A stretch of DNA of 7,655 bases from Clostridia bacterium (GTDB taxonomy: Bacteria; Bacillota; Clostridia; Oscillospirales; Acutalibacteraceae), in assembly GCA_900754145.1 (NCBI GenBank), contig CAAEBW010000137.1, positions 1 to 7,655 of the forward strand. Reading direction: 5' to 3'. The notes under the pieces were generated by a model, which saw only the letters and a list, made by a program, of their open reading frames with translations, had not been told where the DNA came from and searched no databases. Made by a program: the position numbers and the translations under genes. This document shows positions 1 to 5,872 of the stretch, in pieces (the stretch's first letter is position 1; each line of letters begins with the position of its first letter).

Positions 1-217
1 TCGGTACGCAGACGCGTGCTTGAGGTACTTCTTATTTTACAGCTTTAATTCTCGCGAGGAAGCTTTTTAAGCACTAAGACCAACCGAGTGCCTCGGTGCG
101 CAGACGCGTGCTTGAGGTACTTCTTATTTTACAGCTTTAATTCTCGCGAGGAAGTTTTTTATAACCGTTAGCCAACTGAGTGCCTCGGTACGCAAACGCG
201 TGCTGAGGCGCTTATTT
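1..217. repeat. 92-bp tandem repeat array, two full copies plus a partial third
   Basis: Copies lie at 1-92 and 93-184; a third begins at 185 and degenerates into T-rich sequence by about 217. The first two copies are almost identical over their first 68 bases (I see two mismatches), then differ over a block of about 10 bases (around 70-79 and 162-171), then share an end close to CCGAGTGCC. Each copy holds the palindrome CTCGCGAG (51-58, 143-150) and the MluI-like ACGCGT. Across each junction, GAGTGCCTC can pair with GAGGTACTT, or with GAGGCGCTT in the third copy, allowing G-T wobble. The array probably continues left of the window. No coding potential is apparent. Function is unknown; it may be a recombination substrate, a tandem terminator region or a dispersed repeat. 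Confidence 0.85.
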
Positions 218-220
218 TTT
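178..220 (+). terminator. possible hairpin-T-tract terminator ahead of the recombinase
   Basis: GAGTGCCTC (178-186) can pair with GAGGCGCTT (205-213), with two G-U pairs, and is followed directly by ATTTTTTT (214-220). It would stop transcripts entering from the left through the repeat array. The first array junction has the same stem (86-94 with 114-122), but its tail is only CTTATTTT. The loop is long (18 bases), although an inner CGC/GCG stem could shorten it. This is a moderate call from pairing alone. Confidence 0.45.
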
Positions 221-298
221 TGCTCTTTTTTCTTTGCCAAAAATTACAATAAAGATTTCTGTTTTGTTGACTTTCGGGTACAATAATAAAAAATACTC

Positions 299-303
299 GG
301 AGG
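299..303 (+). promoter_or_regulatory. ribosome binding site that fixes the recombinase start
   Basis: GGAGG lies five bases before the ATG at 309. The longer open frame, beginning at a TTG at 234, has no comparable site and would add 25 residues that do not look like family sequence. Confidence 0.75.
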
Positions 304-308
304 TAAAT

Positions 309-1154
309 ATGGTTAAAGCAAGATTTTTAACAGGGGAAATTATATCCGGTTTTAAAGAACACCTGATTTTGGAGGAAAGGAGTGCGGCAACGGTTGAAAA
401 ATATATCCGTGATGTAAAAGCCTTTTCGGTCTTTGCAAGCGGTGCGGAGGTCACAAAAGAGCTTGTGATTGAATATAAAAAGCATTTACAGGAAGGTTAC
501 GCAGTACGGAGCGTTAATTCTATGCTGGCGAGTATCAACAGCTTATTTGCTTTTCTCGGTTGGCACGAGCTAAAAGTGAAGTCGATAAAGCTTCAACAGC
601 AAATTTACCGTCCCGAAGAAAAGGAGCTTACAAAGGCTGAATATACCCGCCTTTGCAGAGCCGCCGAAAAAAATCATAACAAGCGGTTAAATTTAATAAT
701 TCAAACGATATGCGGTACGGGGATTCGTGTTAGTGAGCTGCAATTTATTACTGTCGAGGCAGTAGAAAAAGGCGAGGCGGTGGTTTCTCTTAAAGGAAAA
801 ACAAGGACAGTGTTTATTGTAAAAGACCTTCAAAAGAAATTGCTCCGCTATACAGCAGAGCAAGGAATAAAAAGCGGTATGATTTTTATAACAAGAACCG
901 GAAAGCCTTTAAGCCGCACAAATATATGGCGGGAAATGAAAAAGCTCTGCCTTGAAGCAGAGGTGAATCCCAAAAAGGTCTTTCCGCATAACCTGCGACA
1001 CCTGTTCGCCCGCGTGTTTTACGGAATTGAAAAGGATATTGCAAAATTAGCCGATATTTTAGGTCACAGCAGTATCAACACCACACGAATCTATATCATC
1101 TCAACCGGCACCGAGCACCGCCGCCGTATGGAAAATATGCGGTTAATAATATAA
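309..1154 (+). CDS. tyrosine recombinase/integrase (phage-integrase family)
   Basis: Site-specific DNA recombinase of 281 residues that cuts and rejoins DNA through a tyrosine nucleophile. An N-terminal SAM-like core-binding domain spans about residues 8-90, and the catalytic domain about 105-275. All expected catalytic residues can be placed: R140 (GTGIR), a beta-hairpin lysine near K164, H227 and R230 (PHNLRH), H253 (LGHSS) and Y262. It therefore looks active. An open frame extends upstream to a TTG at 234, but the ATG at 309 has a strong GGAGG (299-303) with 5-base spacing and fits the usual family length of about 280-300. It lies between the hairpin repeat array and an exopolysaccharide kinase gene on the same strand, with a 99-bp gap downstream. 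It could control a local DNA switch or be an unrelated resident; a XerC/XerD housekeeping role is possible but less suggested by this context. Confidence 0.9.
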   Translation: MVKARFLTGEIISGFKEHLILEERSAATVEKYIRDVKAFSVFASGAEVTKELVIEYKKHLQEGYAVRSVNSMLASINSLFAFLGWHELKVKSIKLQQQIYRPEEKELTKAEYTRLCRAAEKNHNKRLNLIIQTICGTGIRVSELQFITVEAVEKGEAVVSLKGKTRTVFIVKDLQKKLLRYTAEQGIKSGMIFITRTGKPLSRTNIWREMKKLCLEAEVNPKKVFPHNLRHLFARVFYGIEKDIAKLADILGHSSINTTRIYIISTGTEHRRRMENMRLII

Positions 1155-1156
1155 AT

Positions 1157-1176
1157 AACATAATTGTTATTATGTT
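1157..1176. repeat. perfect 8-bp inverted repeat with 4-base spacer
   Basis: AACATAAT (1157-1164) is the exact reverse complement of ATTATGTT (1169-1176), separated by TGTT. It begins three bases after the recombinase stop codon. No T-tract follows, so it is a poor terminator. It could be an operator or a recombinase core site: paired inverted arms around a short spacer is the general form of tyrosine-recombinase sites, though such arms are usually longer and the spacer 6-8 bases. Confidence 0.6.
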
Positions 1177-1193
1177 TCAGACACAATAAAAGG

Positions 1194-1210
1194 GATAAGA
1201 TAATTTTATC
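1194..1210. repeat. short inverted repeat before the kinase gene
   Basis: GATAA (1194-1198) and TTATC (1206-1210) flank a 7-base AT-rich spacer. With the larger inverted repeat at 1157-1176, it makes the 99-bp recombinase-kinase gap rich in dyad symmetry. The arms are only 5 bp and may be chance in AT-rich DNA. Confidence 0.3.
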
Positions 1211-1253
1211 GTTGCGGCACAATACAGATAACTAAAAAACGGAGGGTTGTAAA

Positions 1254-2786
1254 ATGAACGAAAATAAGGATATAGGGGCATTGAACTTATTGGAAATTTT
1301 ACAGTATGTTTGGAAAGGCAAGTTTTTCATATTAGCGCTTATGATTCTTTCGGCGCTGTTAATGGCGATAAGGGTAGAGTTTTTTGTAAGTGAAACATAT
1401 ACCGCAGACGGAGTTTTGTATATATACAGTCAATTTTCAAACCAAAGTCAAAACGGTGCAGGTCTAACCGAAGGCGTGACAAGCGAGGTCGCAACCGACG
1501 GTGATACAAACGGTGCCGTAACGGGCGCCGCGATAAACGATGCCCGAACGATGAGCACAACATATATGGAAACCTTGAAACTCAGATCCTTTCTTACCGA
1601 AGTGAGTGAAGAAATCGGCGGCGTGTATTCCTGGCAGCAGATAAATAAAATGATGCAGGTCTCTTCGGTGAATGAAACCGAATATATTAAGGTATCGGTT
1701 ACGGCTAACGATCCTAAAATGGCATACAGAATTGCAGAATGTATTTGCCAAAAAGCGCAGGGTAAATTTTCGGAAATTTTCAAGGGCGGTGAAGCAATAA
1801 TTGTTGATAAGGTGATATATCCTCAACACGCTGACAGTAAGGGCGGTTTGAAAAAGGTTTGCTTAAGCCTCGTTCTCGGAGGAGTGTTAGGCGCTCTAAT
1901 TGTTGTTTTGGTGAATTTCTTTGACAGAAGAATCAGGAAAAGCGAAGAAATTTCAAATGAATATAATATTTCAATACTCGGGGAAACAATGCTATCCGAA
2001 CACGGGAAAAATAAAAAAGGTAAAAAAGGCAAGGCACACAGCGAAGCCGACAGGGTCATTGATGAAACCACCGACTTCGATACCGTGGAAACATATAAAG
2101 CGATAAGAACAAATATTATGTTCTCTGTTCCGAAGCACGAAAACGGAAATGTAATTGTTGTGACAAGCGCCTCTCCCGGAGAAGGGAAAACGACAACTTC
2201 AATCAATTTAGCAATGATGTTCGCACAGATGGGGGTAAAGGTGCTTTTGGTTGACTGCGACCTGCGAAAGCCTCGTGTACACCGCTATATGGGTCTTAAA
2301 AGAGGCGCGGGCGTTTCAAATATTATATGCGGATATACCGAAATAGAAAATGCGATTCACAGAAATGTAAAAGAAAATTTAGATGTAATAACCGCGGGAG
2401 ATATCCCGCCGAATCCGGCAGAGCTTTTTGAGAATCAAAGCTTTGCAGATATGATAGAGCGGCTTCAGGGCGAATATGAATATATTTTTGTTGATACGCC
2501 TCCTGTGACGGTTGTGACAGACGCCGTTGTTGCGATGAAGCATTGCACAGGGACGATATTGGTCGCAAGACAGGGAGTAACGGTAACCGATTTGTTTGCT
2601 TCGGCGGTAGCGGAAGCAAAAAGGGCTAATGCGAAAATATTGGGAGCCATTTTCCACGACAGCAAAGAAAAGCAAACCAAACGCTATTATTATCAAAGAG
2701 GAAAATACGGCTATAAGTATAAATATAACTACCGTTATGCAGATGACACGTCAGCTAAAGGAAAGCGTGAAAATAACAATGCTTGA
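1254..2786 (+). CDS. fused polysaccharide chain-length regulator and BY-type tyrosine kinase (CpsC-CpsD/Wzc-like)
   Basis: Inner-membrane protein of 510 residues that couples polysaccharide chain-length control to an autophosphorylating tyrosine kinase. In order: a Wzz-like N-terminus (about 8-60, LLEILQYVWKGK), membrane span 1 about 24-40, an extracellular region about 41-201 with a Gly/Thr-rich stretch at 66-95, membrane span 2 about 202-221, a Lys/Gly-rich linker 251-260, then the cytoplasmic kinase. Kinase motifs are Walker A SPGEGKTT (307-314, K312), Walker A' LLVDCDLRKP (331-340) and Walker B IFVDTPP (411-417, D414). The C-terminal tail (477-495) carries nine tyrosines, the usual autophosphorylation cluster. 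The oligomerisation motif ExxRxxR appears as E279-xx-K282-xx-R285. Many Firmicutes split this into two proteins; here it is one. A strong GGAGGG (1241-1246) precedes the ATG. The stop overlaps the start of the phosphatase gene. Confidence 0.93.
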   Translation: MNENKDIGALNLLEILQYVWKGKFFILALMILSALLMAIRVEFFVSETYTADGVLYIYSQFSNQSQNGAGLTEGVTSEVATDGDTNGAVTGAAINDARTMSTTYMETLKLRSFLTEVSEEIGGVYSWQQINKMMQVSSVNETEYIKVSVTANDPKMAYRIAECICQKAQGKFSEIFKGGEAIIVDKVIYPQHADSKGGLKKVCLSLVLGGVLGALIVVLVNFFDRRIRKSEEISNEYNISILGETMLSEHGKNKKGKKGKAHSEADRVIDETTDFDTVETYKAIRTNIMFSVPKHENGNVIVVTSASPGEGKTTTSINLAMMFAQMGVKVLLVDCDLRKPRVHRYMGLKRGAGVSNIICGYTEIENAIHRNVKENLDVITAGDIPPNPAELFENQSFADMIERLQGEYEYIFVDTPPVTVVTDAVVAMKHCTGTILVARQGVTVTDLFASAVAEAKRANAKILGAIFHDSKEKQTKRYYYQRGKYGYKYKYNYRYADDTSAKGKRENNNA

Positions 2787-3492
2787 TATACATACTCATT
2801 TTCTGGCGAAAATGGATGACGGAGCAAAAAGCTTAGAAGAAAGCATAAGGATGCTCAGAGATAGCTTTTCCCAAGGCGTGGAAATATGCGTTGCGACTCC
2901 GCATTGTTTTATTCACGGGTACACGGACATAACAGATTTTATTTATAAGCGCAACAAAAAATATTCGGAGATGAAAGAAGAGCTTGAAAAGGATAAATCA
3001 CAATATCCGGCAATAAAGCTTGGTGCAGAAGTATATTTGGACAATGATATAAGCAAATATGAAGATGTAAAGAGCTTATGTATCGGTGATTCGTCATATA
3101 TGCTTATAGAGCTTCCGCATCACATTAAGCCGGCGCTGCTGTCGGAATGGATATATAATCTCACCCTTAAAGAAATAAAGCCGATTATCGCTCATATTGA
3201 CAGATATGGAAATTGGGAAGATATTATCCGCGAATTGGGCGATGGAAAAATTATGTATCAGGTTAGTGCGTCTCGATTCTTATCCTTCGCCGGCAGAAGA
3301 TTTATAAGGCGGTTTTATAAATTTAACGGTAATTTTATCGTTTCAAGCGATATGCACAATATGTCAAGCCGTAAATGCAATATGCAGGAAGCATATGAAA
3401 AGGCACTTAAGAGGTACGGTAATTCGGCTGATGATATGTTCCGAAACACGGCAAAGAAAATAATTGAAAACGAAGACCTTGTTAAATTATAA
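2779..3492 (+). CDS. PHP-family phosphotyrosine phosphatase (CpsB/CapC/YwqE type)
   Basis: Metal-dependent phosphatase of 237 residues, expected to dephosphorylate the tyrosine tail of the kinase encoded just upstream and so reset polysaccharide export. PHP metal-site motifs are in place: HTH (H5, H7) in DIHTHFL, MDDGA (12-16), ATPH (H42), GAE (E84), IAH (H139) and SSDMH (D191, H193). The family's usual IAHPERY reads IAHIDRY here. Length fits the family (about 240-255). I chose the ATG at 2779 because DIHTHFL normally sits at the very N-terminus; the frame stays open upstream, but that stretch lies inside the kinase gene. The start overlaps the kinase stop by 8 bases and no strong ribosome site is evident, so translation is probably coupled to the kinase, giving balanced kinase and phosphatase. 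Confidence 0.93.
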   Translation: MLDIHTHFLAKMDDGAKSLEESIRMLRDSFSQGVEICVATPHCFIHGYTDITDFIYKRNKKYSEMKEELEKDKSQYPAIKLGAEVYLDNDISKYEDVKSLCIGDSSYMLIELPHHIKPALLSEWIYNLTLKEIKPIIAHIDRYGNWEDIIRELGDGKIMYQVSASRFLSFAGRRFIRRFYKFNGNFIVSSDMHNMSSRKCNMQEAYEKALKRYGNSADDMFRNTAKKIIENEDLVKL

Positions 3493-3510
3493 AAGAAAGG
3501 TTGAAAATTA

Positions 3511-3840
3511 ATGGTGTTTAATCTGTTAAGGGAGACATCTTTGTTATCGTTACATACAGTGAGGTGTATTTTTGAAGCGGAACGGTTGGCAGCCGAGCTG
3601 ACGAGCAAAGAATATACCGTACCGCAGTCTGAGACAATTTATGATTTGTTAATTGCGGTTTCTGCTGTTGTAATGGCCGTTTTACTTATATTTCGCCTGG
3701 CGCTTAGTTTAGCGAAATTAATAAGCGAGCTTAAATATGTGAATTCGGAAATAAGGCGGACAAGAGGCTCTGAGCGCGATTATTGGAAAAAGAAAAAACG
3801 CCGCATGTGGCTTTCACTTATTCCGTTTTATAAAAGATAG
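3511..3840 (+). CDS. small single-span membrane protein of unknown function
   Basis: I do not recognise this 109-residue protein. It has a moderately hydrophobic N-terminal helix (about 1-30), a short polar stretch, one clear membrane span (about 44-66, ending VVMAVLLIF), and a very basic C-terminal tail with RRTRG (82-86) and KKKKRR (93-98). By the positive-inside rule, the C-terminus should face the cytoplasm. A GAAAGG site (3495-3500) lies ten bases before the ATG, and only 18 bases separate it from the phosphatase gene, so it is almost surely the last gene of the polysaccharide-control operon. It might help anchor or modulate the kinase or phosphatase, but nothing in the sequence proves that. 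Confidence 0.75.
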   Translation: MVFNLLRETSLLSLHTVRCIFEAERLAAELTSKEYTVPQSETIYDLLIAVSAVVMAVLLIFRLALSLAKLISELKYVNSEIRRTRGSERDYWKKKKRRMWLSLIPFYKR

Positions 3841-3917
3841 CAATTAAAACGCATTTCGGCAGCTTCAAAGGCGGATTAATTAAGCAAGAAAAAATCAAAT
3901 GTCTACCCCCTACGTAT

Positions 3918-3936
3918 TTAGATATTAGATATTAGA
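3918..3936. repeat. 7-bp microsatellite (TTAGATA, about 2.7 copies)
   Basis: TTAGATA occurs at 3918-3924 and 3925-3931, followed by TTAGA to 3936. It abuts the left edge of the composite inverted repeat. Copy number could vary by slippage, but it lies outside any gene and near no obvious promoter. Confidence 0.7.
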
Positions 3937-4007
3937 CGCGGAAGGCATAAATGCCTTCCCTACGTTAAAAACGGATAATGTAGGGAACGGATTTATCCGT
4001 TCCGCGT
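3936..4007. repeat. 72-bp composite inverted repeat with two hairpins (REP/MITE-like)
   Basis: Hairpin 1 pairs GGAAGGCAT (3940-3948) with ATGCCTTCC (3951-3959). Hairpin 2 pairs GGAACGGAT (3984-3992) with ATCCGTTCC (3995-4003). Both have perfect 9-bp stems and 2-base spacers. The outer ends ACGCGGAA (3936-3943) and TTCCGCGT (4000-4007) are exact reverse complements, as are TTCCCTAC (3956-3963) and GTAGGGAA (3980-3987), around a 16-base centre. The element is thus near-palindromic overall. The inner stem pentamers differ between halves (GGCAT/ATGCC against CGGAT/ATCCG), yet each is self-complementary. It resembles intergenic REP or MITE elements seen in many gut Clostridia; from memory, similar ...CCCTAC hairpins are common there. 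Confidence 0.85.
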
Positions 4008-4176
4008 TTCAGACGCTATTCGGTGGGGGCCCCGCCCTATGTTTGTTAATAGAATTTGTTATCCCTACAACCCCCGATTTTAAAACCAACATTTTGTAAA
4101 TTGTTATCGCTTATTTCGGGTCACATTTTATATGACCTCGTTGTTAATGGTTTTTAAGCGTCCCCTGTCCCCTCTT

Positions 4177-4935
4177 TTATATTTTATATACCCTGTTTCG
4201 TTTTATATACTCTGTCGGAGTAAGTCCCGTTTTTTCCTTGAAAAGGCGGCAAAAGTGATATTGGTTTGAAAAACCGCATTCCTCTGCCACCGCGCCGATA
4301 TTTAAAAATCCGTCTGATAAAAGCTGTTTCGCCTTGTTAATGCGTATATCGACTATAAACTGTTTCGGAGTGGTTTTATATGTTTCGGTGAAGATTTTTC
4401 TGAAATAAACCTCGCTTATATTGCATTGTTCGGCTAACTCGGCGTTTGAAAGCTTTGGATTTTGATAGTTGCTTTCGATATACCTTATCGCAGGCAAAAT
4501 TGCATTATGCACCGAGCTTTCGGTTGAGAGAAGGTGCAGTATATTATAAAATACGCTCATCATTTTAGCTCTGTTTTCCTCAAAGAGGGACAGAGCTTTC
4601 ATTTTTTCAAAATCTTTTATATAGGTGTCGGAGCTTTGAATAGGTAGGGAGATTACTTCGTCACATAAAAACTCTTTGCAATCAAAGTTTATAACGGGAA
4701 ATTTTCCGGTCTTGTCACCGCGTAGAGAGTAACTTTGACCTTTAGGAAGAATAACAGCGTGGTTTTTGTCGGAGACTGCTTGTTTTCCGCCTATTTCATA
4801 GGTTATTTTCCCCTCGGCGCAAAAGGACAGACCGTAGCTTTTTCTGTTTCGTATTTCTTCTTTTCTCCCCCGCGGAGAAGAGACGGTAAACAGCTCTTTA
4901 ATATCCGTGACGGTGATTTTATTAAGCACATTCAT
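4177..4935 (-). CDS. AraC-family transcriptional regulator
   Basis: DNA-binding regulator of 252 residues. The N-terminal part (about 1-110) reads as a small cupin-like sensing domain (GKITYEIGG, VILPKGQSYSL), typical for binding a sugar or other small effector. The C-terminal AraC domain (about 145-248) has two helix-turn-helix units: LSNAELAEQCNISEVYFRKIF (around 162-182) and IGAVAEECGFSNQYHFCRLFK (around 213-233), followed by the family signature TGLTPTEYIKR. The start ATG at 4933-4935 (read on -) has GGGAG (4946-4950) ten bases upstream. The gene is divergent from the SDR-dehydratase-SDR operon, with 170 bp between starts, so it is the likely local activator of that operon. The effector is unknown; a pathway substrate or intermediate is the natural guess. 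Confidence 0.92.
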   Translation of the reverse strand: MNVLNKITVTDIKELFTVSSPRGRKEEIRNRKSYGLSFCAEGKITYEIGGKQAVSDKNHAVILPKGQSYSLRGDKTGKFPVINFDCKEFLCDEVISLPIQSSDTYIKDFEKMKALSLFEENRAKMMSVFYNILHLLSTESSVHNAILPAIRYIESNYQNPKLSNAELAEQCNISEVYFRKIFTETYKTTPKQFIVDIRINKAKQLLSDGFLNIGAVAEECGFSNQYHFCRLFKEKTGLTPTEYIKRNRVYKI

Positions 4936-4967
4936 AAACTATCCGCTCCCAATGCTTGTTTTTATTC

Positions 4968-4996
4968 ATTTTAAATTCTTTACATAAAAAAAGCAA
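4968..4996 (-). promoter_or_regulatory. candidate sigma-A promoter of the AraC-family gene
   Basis: Read on the - strand, TTGCTT (plus 4991-4996) and TAAAAT (plus 4968-4973, one mismatch to TATAAT) are separated by exactly 17 bases. They lie upstream of the regulator's start and ribosome site. The -35 is weak, and AT-rich DNA yields such matches easily. Confidence 0.45.
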
Positions 4997-5013
4997 TTAA
5001 AATTTTAAAAATA

Positions 5014-5038
5014 GTATCAAAAACATCAAAACCGTATC
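5014..5038 (+). promoter_or_regulatory. candidate AraC-type operator (direct repeats)
   Basis: GTATC occurs at 5014-5018 and 5034-5038, 20 bases start to start, close to two helical turns. Between them, ATCAAAA is repeated at 5016-5022 and 5025-5031. AraC-family proteins with two HTH units commonly bind direct repeats spaced about 20-21 bp just upstream of a weak -35, which is where this block sits relative to the operon promoter (-35 at 5049). That it is the binding site is inference from position and spacing. Confidence 0.4.
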
Positions 5039-5048
5039 GTTTTACGCA

Positions 5049-5077
5049 TTGTGTTAGGATAAGTCTTTGTTTATAAT
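5049..5077 (+). promoter_or_regulatory. promoter of the SDR-dehydratase-SDR operon
   Basis: A consensus -10 TATAAT (5072-5077) lies 17 bases after TTGTGT (5049-5054), which matches only the TTG of the -35 consensus. A perfect -10 with a poor -35 is typical of activator-dependent promoters, consistent with the divergent AraC-type regulator. Transcription would start near 5084, leaving a leader of about 22 bases containing the GGGAG ribosome site (5093-5097). Confidence 0.6.
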
Positions 5078-5105
5078 TAAATTAAAAGTAAAGGGAGCTG
5101 AGATT

Positions 5106-5870
5106 ATGGAATTTAAAGGGAAAACGGCAATATCAACCGGTGCGGCATCGGGTATGGGACTTTTGTTTTCACAGAACTGGGCGGCTTTAGGCGGCAATGT
5201 CGTTATGTGCGATGTAAACGAAGAGGTACTTAACAAAAAGGTTGAAGAAATTAATTCAAAAAACGGAGGCAGGGCAATTGGCGTAATCTGTGATGTGCGA
5301 GATTATGAGCAGGTATGCAATGCAAGGGATAAGGCGGTCGAGGTCTTCGGAAGTATTGATATAATGTGCAGCTTTGCGGGCGGCACGGCTGTGCGTATGC
5401 AAAAGGTTGACAGCAGTAAATATCCCGAATTTCCCGATGTTCCGATAGATGTTTACGATTGGGGAATTGATGTTAATTTAAAGGGCCCCTTTTATTTCGC
5501 TCACGCAGTATTAAAGCAGATGCGAGAGCAAAAAAGCGGACTTATAATTAATATCGGTTCAATATCGGGCGCAGAAGGCGACGGTTACGGTGTAGAATAT
5601 CCGACCTCTAAGGCGGGACTTATGTACGGACTTACAAAATCGCTTGCACAGTACGGTGCTAAATACGGCGTTCGTTGTGTTTGCGTGTCTCCCGGACCCG
5701 TGCTTACAAGGGCGGCTATGGCAAATATGCACACGCTTTTAGGCAGAGCCGCCGAGCCGCAGGAAATAATTGATTTGATTTTATTTATCGCTTCGGATAA
5801 GGGTCAGTTCATCAACGGTGAAAACATATTAATAGACGGCGGAAGAAATGCTGCGAATAGGAATTGTTGA
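5106..5870 (+). CDS. short-chain dehydrogenase/reductase (SDR), first operon gene
   Basis: NAD(P)-dependent oxidoreductase of 254 residues with a Rossmann fold, acting on an alcohol or keto group of an unknown substrate. Visible motifs: cofactor loop TGAASGMG (11-18), D36 at the end of the second strand (favours NAD(H)), N124 in DVNLKG, and the catalytic S152, Y165 and K169 (YPTSK). The PGP after the sixth strand is at 196-198. The usual NAG motif is replaced by FAG (90-92). An extra charged/proline segment (about 101-116) before the active-site helix may shape substrate choice. I chose the ATG at 5106, with GGGAG (5093-5097) eight bases upstream, over an in-frame TTG at 5067 that lies within the promoter. 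Only two bases separate it from the dehydratase homologue. Confidence 0.9.
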   Translation: MEFKGKTAISTGAASGMGLLFSQNWAALGGNVVMCDVNEEVLNKKVEEINSKNGGRAIGVICDVRDYEQVCNARDKAVEVFGSIDIMCSFAGGTAVRMQKVDSSKYPEFPDVPIDVYDWGIDVNLKGPFYFAHAVLKQMREQKSGLIINIGSISGAEGDGYGVEYPTSKAGLMYGLTKSLAQYGAKYGVRCVCVSPGPVLTRAAMANMHTLLGRAAEPQEIIDLILFIASDKGQFINGENILIDGGRNAANRNC

Positions 5871-5872
5871 TT

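Larger units (their letters stand above)
3841..4176. other. 336-bp non-coding region between convergent units
   Basis: This gap separates the polysaccharide-control operon (+) from the AraC-type gene (-). It holds a 7-bp microsatellite (3918-3936), a 72-bp composite inverted repeat (3936-4007), a GGGGCCCC palindrome near 4027-4034, a weak GGTCA/TGACC dyad (4119-4123 with 4133-4137) and two tandem GTCCCCT words near 4160-4172. I find no open frame worth calling and no clear rho-independent terminator for either flanking unit. Confidence 0.7.

Noticed and set aside
1..217. CRISPR array reading of the repeats
   Set aside because: The constant part is about 80 bases and the variable block about 10, with only two complete units and no cas genes; CRISPR repeats are about 23-40 bases with spacers of about 30-40.
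256..284. Possible recombinase promoter with TACAAT (279-284) or TTGACT (267-272)
   Set aside because: The two hexamers are only six bases apart, so they cannot serve together. TACAAT lacks a matching -35, and a start dictated by TTGACT would fall within the ribosome site.
234..308. Upstream TTG extension of the recombinase frame (25 extra residues)
   Set aside because: The ATG at 309 has a near-ideal GGAGG at 5-base spacing, and the extension adds T-rich, non-family sequence.
1164..1204. Kinase promoter candidates (TTGTTA, TTTCAG with GATAAT at 1199-1204)
   Set aside because: No pair combines reasonable hexamers with 16-18 base spacing; TTTCAG matches the -35 consensus at two positions only.
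2629..2778. Longer N-terminus for the phosphatase
   Set aside because: The stretch lies inside the kinase coding region in another frame, and PHP phosphatases of this type begin with the DIHxH motif.
4027..4034. GGGGCCCC palindrome as a hairpin or terminator
   Set aside because: The palindrome has no loop, the next flanking bases do not pair, and no T-tract follows.
4119..4137. GGTCA/TGACC dyad as terminator of the AraC-type gene
   Set aside because: The 5-bp stem has a 9-base loop, and on the - strand it is followed by CGAAAT rather than a T-run.
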